A program made the translations under genes and the position numbers. The notes beneath the pieces are model-generated. The model was not told the origin of the DNA. It did not search any database and worked only from the letters and a program-made list of their open reading frames with translations. A stretch of 44,364 bases of DNA from Streptococcus mitis bv. 2 str. SK95. Its GTDB lineage: Bacteria; Bacillota; Bacilli; Lactobacillales; Streptococcaceae. This document shows, piece by piece, positions 17,422 through 26,322 of this stretch. The stretch's first letter is position 1; the number at the start of each line of letters is the position of its first letter. The DNA is taken from contig NZ_AFUB01000001.1 of assembly GCF_000222705.1 (NCBI RefSeq), positions 1-44,364 on the forward strand. Reading direction: 5' to 3'.

Positions 17422-18289
17422 TGATTCTCAAACTTTCTACTACTTTCACAATCGATTCTGTCTTAAAGGGAACCTGTTGGGCAATTTCTTCTAATTTTAC
17501 ATTAGCTTGATCCAGAGTTTGGTTACAAAAGGCAATGGCCTCCTCCAAACCCAACAAGGCAGGATAGGTTGACTTTTCTGCCTGCAGGTCCTTTTGTGGT
17601 GTTTTGCCGATTTCCTCAAAACTAGCTGTCACATCCAGCACATCATCTCGAACTTGAAAGGCTAGCCCAATCAATTCACCCACAGTTTTCAGTTTTGCTT
17701 GTAACTCTGGTGCTAATTCTGCTATGATAGCAGCTGCTTGAAAAGGATAGGCTAGTAACTTACCTGTTTTATTAGCATGAATGGTCTGGAGTGCGTCCAG
17801 AGACAAGTGCTGGTGTTCGCCCTCCATGTCCAGAACCTGCCCTGCAACCATGCCTAGACTTCCTGATGCTAGGGATAAGTTGGCAATCAAGTCCACCTTG
17901 ATCTGACTTGGCAAATCTGCCTGCGCTATCAAGGCGTAAGGATCTAGGAACAAAGCATCTCCTGCTAAAATGGCTAATGCTTCGCTGAATTTCTTATGAT
18001 TGGTCAAACGTCCTCGACGGTAATCATCATCATCCATAGCAGGAAGGTCATCGTGAATCAAGCTTCCTGTATGAATCATTTCCAAGGCCGCAGCCACCTG
18101 CGCGTGAGCTGGTTGGATTGCGACCTGCAAGGCTTCCAGAACTTCTAGCAAGAGAAAAGGACGAATACGCTTGCCCCCAGCATGAATGGAATAGAGAACG
18201 GACTCTCGTAAACTAGAAGCAATCTGCTGGTCTCCATAAAAATCTTCCAAGGCAGACTCCACAAGAGCTAATTTTTCTTGCTTCTTCAT
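17414..18289 (-). CDS. ispA: Polyprenyl (farnesyl/geranyl) diphosphate synthase
   Basis: IspA joins isopentenyl diphosphate units to make farnesyl diphosphate, the precursor of undecaprenyl phosphate. The 291-residue protein has the first aspartate-rich motif at 80-87 (Asp-Asp-Leu-Pro-Ala-Met-Asp-Asp), followed by Arg-Arg-Gly, and the second at 215-219 (Asp-Asp-Val-Leu-Asp). Its ATG overlaps the stop of xseB by 4 bases. Neighbouring xseA-xseB-ispA is a common firmicute gene order. Confidence 0.95.
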   Translation of the reverse strand: MKKQEKLALVESALEDFYGDQQIASSLRESVLYSIHAGGKRIRPFLLLEVLEALQVAIQPAHAQVAAALEMIHTGSLIHDDLPAMDDDDYRRGRLTNHKKFSEALAILAGDALFLDPYALIAQADLPSQIKVDLIANLSLASGSLGMVAGQVLDMEGEHQHLSLDALQTIHANKTGKLLAYPFQAAAIIAELAPELQAKLKTVGELIGLAFQVRDDVLDVTASFEEIGKTPQKDLQAEKSTYPALLGLEEAIAFCNQTLDQANVKLEEIAQQVPFKTESIVKVVESLRING

Positions 18290-18498
18290 TCAAAATCACT
18301 TTCTGTTCCGTCTTCTTGCATGACCTTGACCAAGGTCTTTTCAGCCTTATCCAGCGTCGCTTGGAGCTCTTTTGACAAGACCATGCCTTTTTGAAAGGCA
18401 GCAATCGCATCTTCCAAAGCGATTTCACCATTTTCTAAACTTTGGACAATGGTCTCCAGTTCTGCTAGATTTTCCTCAAATTTCTTTTGTTTTGACAT
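18286..18498 (-). CDS. xseB: Exodeoxyribonuclease VII small subunit
   Basis: This 70-residue helical protein matches XseB: it begins with a Phe-Glu-Glu-Asn-Leu-Ala-Glu-Leu-Glu stretch and has the Leu-Glu-x-Gly-x-x-x-Leu-Glu-Asp-Ala-x-x-x-Phe motif near 20-36. Several copies bind one XseA to form the single-strand-specific nuclease. Its start lies inside the end of xseA (23-base overlap). Confidence 0.94.
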   Translation of the reverse strand: MSKQKKFEENLAELETIVQSLENGEIALEDAIAAFQKGMVLSKELQATLDKAEKTLVKVMQEDGTESDFE

Positions 18499-19816
18499 CT
18501 TTAACCTCTAATTCTACTTGACCATCTCGCATCAAAAGCGTCACTTGGTCTTTTTTCTTCAACTTCTCAACCGAATCCACAACTGTCTCCTCTTTTTTGA
18601 CAATAGCATAGCCACGCGCCACGATTCGACTGGTATCCAACATCAGCAAGGCTTCCGAAAGTCGCTTGACCTCAGCAACCTTGGCATCATAAACTAACGC
18701 CATTTGGCTACGGAGGAGCTTGTCCAACTGACCTAGACGGTCTTGATAGCGTTGTATTTTGGTTATAGGTGATAATTGTACCAATTGATGCGTCCTTGCT
18801 TGTACTAATTGGTTGCTATCAGAAATCCGTGTTCGTAAACTTTGTTTTAATCGCAGTTGCAGTTGGTCCAATCGTTGCAAATAACCATCATACAAGCGCT
18901 CTGGCTGTCTAAAGATGACTGACTGACTGCATTTTTTCAAAGCTTCTTGTTTCTTAGATAGGACATTTCGGACTGCTGTTGCCATTCGTTTTTCTTGATT
19001 TTGCAAATGAGCCAAGAGATCCAACTCGGTCACTGGTGTTGCCAGTTCTGCTGCAGCCGTTGGTGTCGCAGCCCGACGATCCGCTACAAAGTCAGCCAAG
19101 GTCACATCCGTCTCATGACCAACACTGGAAATAATTGGCAAACGGGATTCAAAGATAGCTCTTACGACAATCTCTTCGTTAAAGGCCCAGAGATCCTCGA
19201 TGGAACCACCACCGCGGCCAATGATGAGGACATCTAGGTCCTCACGCTCATTAGCACGCGCAATATTTCGAGCAATTTCCTCCGCAGCTCCATCACCTTG
19301 CACCTTGGTCGGATAGAGAAGAATATCAACACCTGGGAATCGTCTGCTCACGGTTGTGATAATATCTCGAATAACGGCTCCACTGCGACTGGTTACTACA
19401 CCAATTCTCTTAGCAAACTGGGGAATAGGTTGCTTGAAGCGTTCTTGAAATAAACCTTCTTCTGTCAGTTTTTTCTTAAGTTGTTCAAACTGAATCGCAA
19501 GCGCCCCAATCCCATCAGGCTCAGCTTTTTCAATGATAATAGAGTAGCTCCCACTGGGTTCATAAACCTGAACACGACCAATCACATTGATCTTCATGCC
19601 TTCTTCTAGGTCGAAGCCTAATTTCTGATAAATCCCAGACCAGATGGTCGCTTGAATGACTGCTCGGTCATCTTTTAGGGAGAAATATTGGTGAGTAGGA
19701 CGTTTACGAAAGTTGGAAACTTGACCAGTTAAATAGACCCGTTCCAAGTAAGGGTCTTTATCGAATTTCATTTTCAGATACTTGGTCAAAGTTGTTACCG
19801 ATAAATACTTTTCCAT
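18476..19816 (-). CDS. xseA: Exodeoxyribonuclease VII large subunit
   Basis: The catalytic subunit degrades single-stranded DNA in both directions to short oligomers. The 446-residue protein has an N-terminal OB fold (to about residue 100), the catalytic domain with [14 protein letters not shown] near 190-205 and Gly-His-Glu-Thr-Asp near 220, and a long coiled-coil tail. An in-frame GTG lies two codons earlier (19822), and the ribosome site AGGTGG overlaps it, so the exact start is uncertain; the ATG gives the length I recall for the pneumococcal protein. Confidence 0.94.
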   Translation of the reverse strand: MEKYLSVTTLTKYLKMKFDKDPYLERVYLTGQVSNFRKRPTHQYFSLKDDRAVIQATIWSGIYQKLGFDLEEGMKINVIGRVQVYEPSGSYSIIIEKAEPDGIGALAIQFEQLKKKLTEEGLFQERFKQPIPQFAKRIGVVTSRSGAVIRDIITTVSRRFPGVDILLYPTKVQGDGAAEEIARNIARANEREDLDVLIIGRGGGSIEDLWAFNEEIVVRAIFESRLPIISSVGHETDVTLADFVADRRAATPTAAAELATPVTELDLLAHLQNQEKRMATAVRNVLSKKQEALKKCSQSVIFRQPERLYDGYLQRLDQLQLRLKQSLRTRISDSNQLVQARTHQLVQLSPITKIQRYQDRLGQLDKLLRSQMALVYDAKVAEVKRLSEALLMLDTSRIVARGYAIVKKEETVVDSVEKLKKKDQVTLLMRDGQVELEVKDVKTKEI

Positions 19817-19856
19817 CTCCACCTACTATTCATTTTCTTGCTTTTCCATGGGTATT

Positions 19857-19865
19857 ATTATACCA
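19857..19865 (-). promoter_or_regulatory. Extended -10 promoter of the xseA-recN operon
   Basis: The minus strand reads TGGTATAAT, 40 bases before xseA. The -35 region is weak. It is the only good promoter seen upstream of this seven-gene run. Confidence 0.55.
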
Positions 19866-19910
19866 AAAATATGATTAAAAATCTCCTTTTTCCTACCGAA
19901 ACTACAGGAA

Positions 19911-19937
19911 AAATAGAAAAAGGAGGCCAGGCCTCCT
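19911..19937 (-). terminator. Terminator of udk
   Basis: A 7-bp GC-rich stem (aggaggc with gcctcct, 3-base loop) at 19921-19937 is followed on minus by a T-rich tract. It lies 8 bases past the udk stop. Confidence 0.8.
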
Positions 19938-19944
19938 CATCTGA

Positions 19945-20583
19945 TTATTTGCTGTTACGAGCTTCTTCCAAAATCTTTGCAATTTTTGTCGTCAAAAGAT
20001 CGATAGCCACGGTATTGCTGACTCCCTCAGGAATGACGATATCCGCATACCGCTTAGTCGGCTCGATAAACTGGTGGTACATGGGTTTGACCACACCCAA
20101 ATACTGATCAATAACGCTATCTAGACTGCGGCCACGCTCTTCCATATCACGCTTGATACGACGAATAATGCGCACATCATCATCTGTATCCACAAAAATC
20201 TTGATATCCATCAAATCGCGCAGACGCTTGTCCTCCAAGACCAGAATCCCCTCAACGATAAAGACATCCTGAGGCTCCTGACGATAGGTCTTGCTACTCC
20301 GTGTATGCGCTGTATAGTCATAAGTCGGAATATCTACTGGACGACCCGCCAACAACTCTTTAATTTGCTCGATCATCAGATCTGTATCAAAGGCAAATGG
20401 ATGGTCGTAGTTGGTTTTGACACGCTCTTCAAAAGTCAAATGAGACTGATCCTTGTAGTATGAATCATGCTCAATCATGGAAATCTTCTCATCAGGAAAA
20501 TGTGATAAAATGGCCCTCGAAACACTGGTCTTACCACCACCAGAACCACCTGTCACTCCGATAATGATTGGTCTATTTTGCAT
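19945..20583 (-). CDS. udk: Uridine kinase
   Basis: Udk phosphorylates uridine and cytidine in pyrimidine salvage. The 212-residue protein carries the P-loop Gly-Gly-Ser-Gly-Gly-Gly-Lys-Thr at 12-19, the base-recognition stretch with Tyr-Asp-Tyr-Thr-Ala-His-Thr, and the Arg-Arg-Ile-Lys-Arg-Asp lid segment. It is monocistronic, with its own terminator and a putative promoter at 20613. Start supported by GGAGG at 7 bases. Confidence 0.96.
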   Translation of the reverse strand: MQNRPIIIGVTGGSGGGKTSVSRAILSHFPDEKISMIEHDSYYKDQSHLTFEERVKTNYDHPFAFDTDLMIEQIKELLAGRPVDIPTYDYTAHTRSSKTYRQEPQDVFIVEGILVLEDKRLRDLMDIKIFVDTDDDVRIIRRIKRDMEERGRSLDSVIDQYLGVVKPMYHQFIEPTKRYADIVIPEGVSNTVAIDLLTTKIAKILEEARNSK

Positions 20584-20612
20584 GCTATCCTCCGTTTTTT
20601 TATCCGTGGTCT

Positions 20613-20621
20613 ATTCTATCA
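20613..20621 (-). promoter_or_regulatory. Extended -10 promoter of udk
   Basis: TGATAGAAT on minus, about 30 bases before the udk start; the -35 is poor. Confidence 0.4.
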
Positions 20622-20696
20622 CATTTTTTGCAAAATTTATAGTCTGATTTTGGATAGATTATGGGTAACACTTCAAATCCCTACATCTCAGTTAGA

Positions 20697-21575
20697 CTAG
20701 CCAAAAACCTTTCTCGGCTTGTAGAGATTGCCCCTTTTTTCTAGAATAGCTAGCAATTTATCGCCTTCAAAGGCAGCCAATTCCTTATCTGACTGATCAA
20801 ACTCGATAAAACGACCAAAGCGCACTTCTGTAGCCTCTTCTGGACTTAGGAAAACTTTGACAAGGTCACCTGTACCAATCTCTAAAGGATGGAGAAAGTC
20901 CAGTTGCCCAGCCTCCACTTTTTCAGCAATTTCTTCCAAGGTCAAGGCATCTTCTAACTGCAAACCTGCAGCACTGGTACGTGTTAGGTGGGACATATGG
21001 GCCGCATAACCAAGCTTCTCTCCCAAGTCAACAGACAAGGTACGGATATAAGTTCCTTTGCTACATTTTACGCGAAAAGTGAATCGTGCAAGTTCGCCCT
21101 CATAAGAAATCGGACTTGTCCGCTCAAATTGATAAATAGTCACCTGACGTTCTGGACGCTCTATTTCCTGACCAGCACGCGCATACTCATATAGCTTGCG
21201 GCCATTGACCTTTACAGCCGAATACATAGGCGGAATCTGTGTAATAGGCCCAGTAAAGCTCGCAATCGTTTCATCGATAAGCTTTTCATCCAAGGGCGAC
21301 AAAACAGGGGTCTCTGCGACCACTTCCCCACTAGCATCCTCTGTTATCGTTGAATAGCCCAGGGTGATTTCTCCCTCATAAACCTTACCCTCATCCTGCA
21401 TAAACTCGACCATGCGAGTCGCCTTGCCAACCGCAATCGGCAAAACACCCACCACATCCGGATCCAGCGTCCCACCATGACCAATTTTCTTGGTTCCTAA
21501 AATCTTACGCAGTTTAAAGACCGCATCGTGCGAGGTCATCCCCGCTTCTTTCTTTAAGTTGATAATACCGTTCAT
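20697..21575 (-). CDS. truB: tRNA pseudouridine-55 synthase
   Basis: TruB makes pseudouridine 55 in the T-loop of tRNAs. The 292-residue protein has the catalytic Asp38 in Gly-Gly-Thr-Leu-Asp-Pro-Asp and the Tyr-Ser-Ala-Val-Lys motif, plus a C-terminal PUA-like extension. I chose the ATG at 21575 because the protein family begins Met-Asn-Gly-Ile; a GTG at 21590 overlaps the upstream stop as GTGA and would add five residues. The AAAGGGGAG site is 14 bases from the ATG, so the alternative cannot be excluded. Confidence 0.95.
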   Translation of the reverse strand: MNGIINLKKEAGMTSHDAVFKLRKILGTKKIGHGGTLDPDVVGVLPIAVGKATRMVEFMQDEGKVYEGEITLGYSTITEDASGEVVAETPVLSPLDEKLIDETIASFTGPITQIPPMYSAVKVNGRKLYEYARAGQEIERPERQVTIYQFERTSPISYEGELARFTFRVKCSKGTYIRTLSVDLGEKLGYAAHMSHLTRTSAAGLQLEDALTLEEIAEKVEAGQLDFLHPLEIGTGDLVKVFLSPEEATEVRFGRFIEFDQSDKELAAFEGDKLLAILEKRGNLYKPRKVFG

Positions 21576-21586
21576 GTGTTGCTTTC

Positions 21587-22861
21587 TCACTCCCCTTTCA
21601 GTGCTTCGAACTTCGCTTTCATAGTTGGATTTTTTCGGGTCAATTTTTTGACGGAAACATCTTCTAATTTATTGTTAGCGAGGCGGAGTTGGTTTTCGGA
21701 TGTGGTTAGGAACTTCTTGACCTCTTCCATGCGTTTGATGGCCTTGTCGATTTCATCGATTGCTTTACCAAAGTTGGTCGAAGCAGAGTTGTAGTTTTTG
21801 GCAAAAGCTACTTTGAAGGCATTCAAGTCTTCTTCAAAATGCGTAATATCGATATTCTGCTCTCGCACTAAGGTCAACTCTTGTTTGTATTTTAGGGAAT
21901 TAAGCGCCGCATTTCGCAGGAGACCAATTAACTGGATAAAGAACTGAGGACGAACCACATACATCTTTTCATACTCGTGGCTGACGTCAACAATCCCTGT
22001 GTTAAAGTAGTCGTTATCTGCTTCTAACATGGTCACCAAAACGGCATATTCACAGTTCTTCTCCCGACGGTCCTTGTCCAATTCCTTGTAAAAATCCGCA
22101 TTCTTATGTTTTTTCTCTGTTCCGTCCGCTTCATTTTTCATTTCAAACATGATGGAAATGATTTCGACTCCATTTTCATCACTCTCGCGGAAGATAAAGT
22201 CCCCTTTGGAACCACGCGCAGAGACCTTGTTATCCTTCTCAAAGTAGGCATTTGGAAAGGCAAAACTACGGACCTTGTTAAACTCACTCTCTGCATACTG
22301 TTCCAGACTTTCCCCGATAGCTTTTGTAGATTGTTGGGCTTTGAAATTCTTGTAAAATTCGACTTGTTCACTAGCAGCCTTAAGCTGGGCTTCGTAATTC
22401 TGCTTGACAGAAGCTAGAGATAACTCATTTTCCTTTTCTTGCAAGAGGAGCTGATTTTTGACCTGATCGCGTTCTTTTTCTAGGTCAGAAAGGGTCTTTT
22501 GTAGTTGATTTTCATGCTCCAAACGCAAGGTGGCCAATTGGTTTTCCAAGGCCTGTACTTCCTTGTCCTTGGCCAATAAAGCCTCATGGCTTGTCTGTTC
22601 AACTTCTTTCTTGGCCAACTCTTTCTCTGTATCAAAGTTTTGGATTTGACTCTGCAATTGAGCGATTTCTTGATCCTTCTGAGCCAGTTTAGTCTGTTGC
22701 TCATTCATGGCCTTTTGCTCAGCCAAGGCCAGCTCCTGCTTCATCCGGTCGTGTAATTCCTTATCAAACTCTACCGTTCTCACTTGGGATAAAAGTTCGG
22801 CATACTGACTTTCATTTACTGTAAAGACTTCCCCACAGTTGGGACATTTGATTTCGTTCAT
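21587..22861 (-). CDS. DUF2130-family coiled-coil protein
   Basis: The 424-residue protein opens with a half zinc-ribbon Cys-Pro-Asn-Cys-Gly (6-10), continues with a long charged coiled coil (about 25-190, rich in Glu, Lys, Gln and Leu) and ends with a globular DUF2130 domain (about 195-400) containing Gly-Asp-Phe-Ile-Phe-Arg-Glu and Phe-Glu-Met-Lys-Asn-Glu. The Gly-Asp-Phe and Glu-Met-Lys elements resemble a PD-(D/E)XK nuclease core and the architecture recalls RmuC, but this is an inference. It is transcribed with truB. Confidence 0.82.
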   Translation of the reverse strand: MNEIKCPNCGEVFTVNESQYAELLSQVRTVEFDKELHDRMKQELALAEQKAMNEQQTKLAQKDQEIAQLQSQIQNFDTEKELAKKEVEQTSHEALLAKDKEVQALENQLATLRLEHENQLQKTLSDLEKERDQVKNQLLLQEKENELSLASVKQNYEAQLKAASEQVEFYKNFKAQQSTKAIGESLEQYAESEFNKVRSFAFPNAYFEKDNKVSARGSKGDFIFRESDENGVEIISIMFEMKNEADGTEKKHKNADFYKELDKDRREKNCEYAVLVTMLEADNDYFNTGIVDVSHEYEKMYVVRPQFFIQLIGLLRNAALNSLKYKQELTLVREQNIDITHFEEDLNAFKVAFAKNYNSASTNFGKAIDEIDKAIKRMEEVKKFLTTSENQLRLANNKLEDVSVKKLTRKNPTMKAKFEALKGE

Positions 22862-22890
22862 AACTTTCCTCTTTCTAGACTTCTGTAACC

Positions 22891-22899
22891 ATTATATCA
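22891..22899 (-). promoter_or_regulatory. Extended -10 promoter of the DUF2130-truB unit
   Basis: TGATATAAT on minus, 30 bases before the DUF2130 start and just after the metY terminator. Confidence 0.5.
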
Positions 22900-22912
22900 T
22901 GCCTGAGGGAAA

Positions 22913-22943
22913 ATCAAAAACAGCGAGTCGAAACCCACTGTTT
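22913..22943 (-). terminator. Terminator of metY
   Basis: An 11-bp stem (22918-22928 with 22933-22943, two G-U pairs) closed by a UUCG tetraloop on minus, followed by TTTTTG. It begins 12 bases past the metY stop. Confidence 0.8.
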
Positions 22944-22955
22944 ATATCTGTTACT

Positions 22956-24236
22956 TTAAATTTTTTCCAAGGCCAAACGCAAATCTTCAATCAAATCCTC
23001 TACATTTTCAAGACCGATCGACAAGCGGATTTGGTTTGGTGTGACACCTGCTGCTTCTAGGTCTTTTTCTGACAATTGACCGTGAGTGGTTGTCGCAGGA
23101 TGGACAACAAGCGATTTGGCATCCGCTACGTTTGCAAGGTCAGAGAAGATTTCCAAATTATCAATCACCTTGCGAGCTTCTGCCTCTCCACCTTTAACAT
23201 GGAAGGTAAAGATTGAACCCACACCTTTTGGCAAATATTTCTCAGCCAAGGCATGATATGGACTGTCAGCAAGCTTTGGATAATTTACCTTCTCTACCTT
23301 AGGATGGTTGACAAGGAAATCAACAATTTTCTCTGCATTTTGCACATGGCGTTCCACACGAAGTGAAAGAGTTTCAAGTCCTTGGAGCAAGAGAAAGGCA
23401 TTAAATGGCGACAAGGCAGCACCTGTATCACGAAGCAATTGAACACGAACAGCGATAATAAAGGCTGCTGCACCAACATCCCGAGTATAGCTCAAATTGT
23501 GGTAACTTGGATCTTCCTCAACAAATTGAGGAAATTTCCCTGATGCTTCCCAATCAAAACAACCACTGTCCACGATGACACCGCCAATAGTCGTACCATG
23601 ACCACCGATAAACTTAGTTGCTGAGTGGACTGCAATATCGACACCGTGAGAAAAGACATTGATCAAGTATGGTGTTGCAAAAGTATTGTCCGAAACGAGA
23701 GGAATTTGGTGTTTATGAGCAATCTCTGCCAATTTTTCCAAGTCAGGAATGTTAATCAAGGGATTGCCCAAGGTTTCAATCAAGACAAGCTTGGTATTGT
23801 CACCGATAGCTGCTTCTACTTCCTCCAAATTATCAACATCGACAAAGGTTGTTGTGATCCCATAACGAGGAAGGGTTTCTTTCAAGAGATTGAATGTTCC
23901 ACCGTAAATAGTTGAGGCCGCTACTACGTGGTCACCTGCGTGAGCAAGAGCCAAAATAGTGTAGGTTACAGCAGCCATACCAGATGCTGTCGCTAGCGCT
24001 CCGACACCACCTTCAAGGGCAGCGATACGTTCTTCAAAGGCTGCTGTTGTAGGGTTAGTGATACGAGTATAGATATTTCCCGCTTTCTTCAAGGCAAAAA
24101 GATCCGCCGCCTCTTGTGTATCATCAAAAACAAAGGATGTTGTCTGGTAAATCGGCACTGCACGAGACTTAGTAGCTGGATCAACTACCTGCCCAGCATG
24201 TAATTGTAGGGTTTCAAATTTAAATTCACGAGTCAT
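22956..24236 (-). CDS. metY: O-acetylhomoserine sulfhydrylase (MetY/CysD type)
   Basis: This PLP enzyme joins O-acetylhomoserine with sulfide (homocysteine) or O-acetylserine with sulfide (cysteine). The 427-residue protein is of the Cys/Met metabolism PLP family; Lys208 in Ser-Ala-Thr-Lys-Phe-Ile-Gly-Gly is the Schiff-base lysine and Tyr-Thr-Arg-Ile-Thr-Asn-Pro (56-62) the phosphate-binding segment. Length over 420 favours MetY over the shorter MetB/MetC. The open frame runs to 24365, but GGAGGT seven bases before the ATG at 24236 fixes the start. Single-gene transcript with a promoter at 24268-24297. Confidence 0.93.
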   Translation of the reverse strand: MTREFKFETLQLHAGQVVDPATKSRAVPIYQTTSFVFDDTQEAADLFALKKAGNIYTRITNPTTAAFEERIAALEGGVGALATASGMAAVTYTILALAHAGDHVVAASTIYGGTFNLLKETLPRYGITTTFVDVDNLEEVEAAIGDNTKLVLIETLGNPLINIPDLEKLAEIAHKHQIPLVSDNTFATPYLINVFSHGVDIAVHSATKFIGGHGTTIGGVIVDSGCFDWEASGKFPQFVEEDPSYHNLSYTRDVGAAAFIIAVRVQLLRDTGAALSPFNAFLLLQGLETLSLRVERHVQNAEKIVDFLVNHPKVEKVNYPKLADSPYHALAEKYLPKGVGSIFTFHVKGGEAEARKVIDNLEIFSDLANVADAKSLVVHPATTTHGQLSEKDLEAAGVTPNQIRLSIGLENVEDLIEDLRLALEKI

Positions 24237-24267
24237 TTCACGACCTCCAAATAGCTTCATTACGGAT

Positions 24268-24297
24268 ATTGTATCATCTTGAGCCAGTCTTTTCCAA
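24268..24297 (-). promoter_or_regulatory. Promoter of metY
   Basis: TTGGAA (24292-24297), 18-base spacer, TACAAT (24268-24273) with TG one base upstream. I saw no complete streptococcal methionine-regulator palindrome beside it. Confidence 0.7.
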
Positions 24298-24353
24298 TAC
24301 CGTTTTTCTATATTTTGATATAAGGAACAACTATGACTAGTCTTACACCTCAA

Positions 24354-24379
24354 ACAAAAAAGCACGATTAACTCGTGCC
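24354..24379 (-). terminator. Terminator of the FNT gene
   Basis: Six-bp stem gcacga/tcgtgc (24362-24367 with 24373-24378) followed by TTTTTT on minus. Confidence 0.8.
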
Positions 24380-24385
24380 TGTTTT

Positions 24386-25183
24386 TTAATCTACATAAGT
24401 ATCTTCATTTTTATTGAGGAAGGCGTAAGGTAAGCCCATCAAGAGACCTCCTCCGATAAAGTTCCCGACAAAGGTTACACCCCAGTGACGAAGGATATTA
24501 GGTATGTCAAAGTTAGCAATTGAATCAGCTGCAACACTGAACTTAACAATCGCAAAAGAAGCAAAGTTCGCAGCAATGTGTTCGTTTGTTAAGAATACAA
24601 ACATGTAAATTGCAGACAAAACAAGCCAAAGTTTTGCCCCACCGTCTTTCACCAAAACGAATGAAAGAATGGCAATATTTACAAAAATATTTGCTAAAAT
24701 ACCTTCAAGCAAGACTAGCTCATTGGAACGGCCTAACTTCATCTCTACAACCCCGGAGATAAAACTATCATGAGTCAGATTTGCATAGGCTGCTGAGTGG
24801 GCAAAGCCCCAACCTGCTATCAAAGCTCCGATAAGGTTGAACAAGGTACAGTATAGTAAAATCTCAGCTGTTTTTCTCCAAGAGATTTTCTTCAAAAAAC
24901 TACCCGCAGTTAAGAACATCATGTTTGAAGTTACCAACTCAGCATTCAAGAAAACAATGTAGGCCAATCCCCAAGCAAAAACGAATGGGAAGAGGAAGCG
25001 TCCACTGCCTGGTGCGATCTTATTAATCAAGTCAGCCCCAACTGCGCCCGCAGCCGTACTAAATGTTAAAAAAGCACCTGCAAACATGGAACGAATCGCA
25101 TACTTAAACTTACTTTGGCTATAAAGACTTTCTTTCTTCTTGCAAGCAAATTCAATTTTTGAAATAAATTCTGAAGAGACCAT
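24386..25183 (-). CDS. Formate/nitrite transporter (FNT) family channel
   Basis: The 265-residue protein has six hydrophobic segments (about 35-60, 68-88, 108-132, 158-180, 187-208, 230-255) and the FNT fold signatures: Gly-Ala-x-Leu-Thr near the first helix, an Asn-Ala-Glu-Leu-Val-Thr-Ser-Asn-Met stretch, and a Gly-Asn-Phe-Ile-Gly-Gly-Gly segment in the last helix. FNT pentamers carry formate, nitrite, hydrosulfide or lactate. In a fermenting streptococcus formate (from pyruvate formate-lyase) is the most likely substrate; this is inference. Confidence 0.9.
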   Translation of the reverse strand: MVSSEFISKIEFACKKKESLYSQSKFKYAIRSMFAGAFLTFSTAAGAVGADLINKIAPGSGRFLFPFVFAWGLAYIVFLNAELVTSNMMFLTAGSFLKKISWRKTAEILLYCTLFNLIGALIAGWGFAHSAAYANLTHDSFISGVVEMKLGRSNELVLLEGILANIFVNIAILSFVLVKDGGAKLWLVLSAIYMFVFLTNEHIAANFASFAIVKFSVAADSIANFDIPNILRHWGVTFVGNFIGGGLLMGLPYAFLNKNEDTYVD

Positions 25184-25213
25184 AAAAAACTCCTAAAACT
25201 TTTATTTGTGAAT

Positions 25214-25242
25214 ATTATAACATAAAACACGCATTTTGAAAA
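25214..25242 (-). promoter_or_regulatory. Promoter of the FNT gene
   Basis: TTTTCA (25237-25242), 17 bases, TATAAT (25214-25219) with extended TG. It is 31 bases before the start codon. Confidence 0.65.
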
Positions 25243-25306
25243 GCCTTTCTTGTATCCGTTTTCTACAAAGAAAATCAAGGTATTGGGAATTCCATAAATC
25301 TCTCCT

Positions 25307-25654
25307 TTATCCATTAACAGAAAAACACTTCAACTTTTCAAATTGATCATCTAAAAATTCAAACTCAAATAGATGCCAGTCATCGAAGGTTTGCTCACAA
25401 TAACTAACTGTTCCTTGATTGTAATCAATGATGGGTTTCCCCAGCTTGTTCTTCACATCTTCCTCACTGACATCTCCATACCTTTCCTTAAGATCAGCAA
25501 GCATGAAGTTGATGATTCTATTGATATTTTTCCGATAATTTTTTGCTAACAACTGAACTTTATCCATAAATCCACAATCAGGCTCCTCGTCCCAAACAAA
25601 GATCACTCCTTCATACTCATAAGTATATTGCGGCAAACTCTCATCAAAATTCAT
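25307..25654 (-). CDS. Small acidic protein, DUF2004-like
   Basis: The 115-residue soluble protein has an N-terminal acidic part, a helical middle (35-60) and a C-terminal Leu-Gly-Lys-Pro-Ile-Ile, Gly-Thr-Val-Ser-Tyr-Cys-Glu and terminal Phe-Ser-Val-Asn-Gly, which resembles DUF2004 as I remember it. No catalytic motif is apparent. GGAG lies 9 bases before the ATG. It is the last of four small genes on the same strand (25307-26739) and follows the SUKH gene by 29 bases. An immunity-type role is possible from context only. Confidence 0.65.
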   Translation of the reverse strand: MNFDESLPQYTYEYEGVIFVWDEEPDCGFMDKVQLLAKNYRKNINRIINFMLADLKERYGDVSEEDVKNKLGKPIIDYNQGTVSYCEQTFDDWHLFEFEFLDDQFEKLKCFSVNG

Positions 25655-25683
25655 TTTTCACTCTCCAAATATTCCTACAACGA

Positions 25684-26025
25684 TTAAAACATATCATCAT
25701 AATGTTCACTTGCTTGTTGCACAAACTCGAAAATATTCAAAGATATGGGTTTCATTTCCAGTGAGCCTAATGCCCCCAAATCATTCATATAAATGGTATC
25801 GTCAGCATCTTTCTTTATAAAAAATGCGGCATCCCCATCTTGCCCAATCAGGAGAAAATCTGGTTCCCACTCTTCTATTTGGTAGGTGGAGTTTCTTTCT
25901 AGCAAATCTAACCTCGAATATAAGGTAATACCTGTATTCTCTATGACAAAGTCTCCTGCTTTGTCAATTTTGCTCAAGAATTCTGCGTATAGGTTTGGAA
26001 GTACCAAATCAATCTGATGATTCAT
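25684..26025 (-). CDS. SMI1/KNR4 (SUKH) family immunity-like protein
   Basis: At 113 residues, the sequence follows the SUKH pattern: a helical start, Thr-Leu-Tyr-Ser near 34-37, then Pro-Asp-Phe-Leu-Leu-Ile-Gly-Gln-Asp-Gly-Asp (55-65), a strand with Phe-Phe-Ile, Asp-Asp-Thr-Ile-Tyr (75-79) and a C-terminal helix Asn-Ile-Phe-Glu-Phe-Val. SUKH proteins commonly neutralise secreted polymorphic toxins or contact-dependent effectors. TAGGAG precedes the start at 7 bases. No toxin gene is seen in the window, so the partner, if any, is lost or elsewhere. Confidence 0.75.
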   Translation of the reverse strand: MNHQIDLVLPNLYAEFLSKIDKAGDFVIENTGITLYSRLDLLERNSTYQIEEWEPDFLLIGQDGDAAFFIKKDADDTIYMNDLGALGSLEMKPISLNIFEFVQQASEHYDDMF

Positions 26026-26062
26026 TGTCAGCTCCTATTCTATTTTTCCTACTGCGAAAGCT

Positions 26063-26266
26063 CTATACCTCATCTTCACCTAGTTCTCTAAAATGTGAAA
26101 TATGGTATCCAAAATAACACTTCCCCGATTTTCCTATGAAGATTCCTTGTCCAGCCATATTGGTAATTCCTCCCAAGAATATCATAGGAAGATCCTTGGC
26201 AAATGGAAAACTACTTGTTATGTCTTCTTTGAGCGTAACTAAAGACTTTTCTCTTAACCGACTCAT
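26063..26266 (-). CDS. Hypothetical 67-residue protein
   Basis: I do not recognise this small protein with confidence. It begins with a basic stretch, then Leu-Lys-Glu-Asp, and appears beta-rich (Pro-Met-Ile-Phe-Leu-Gly-Gly; Gly-Ile-Phe-Ile-Gly; Cys-Tyr-Phe-Gly-Tyr-His), ending with an acidic tail, so a small barrel is conceivable. A GAGAGG ribosome site is present 7 bases before the ATG, and the gene lies between two others of the same cluster with gaps of 37 and 56 bases, which supports it being real. Confidence 0.6.
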   Translation of the reverse strand: MSRLREKSLVTLKEDITSSFPFAKDLPMIFLGGITNMAGQGIFIGKSGKCYFGYHISHFRELGEDEV

Positions 26267-26322
26267 TATCTATCCTCTCTTATACTAGGCATCCTTCGGT
26301 TTCTTACGATAAATCTTTCAAC

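Noticed and set aside
24237-24350. Methionine-regulator operator or S-box/T-box riboswitch before metY.
   Set aside because: Only a half-site-like CATAGTT was seen and there is no leader of riboswitch size.
24237-24365. 43-residue N-terminal extension of MetY.
   Set aside because: It runs through the mapped promoter hexamers and a terminator zone, whereas GGAGGT precedes the ATG at 24236.
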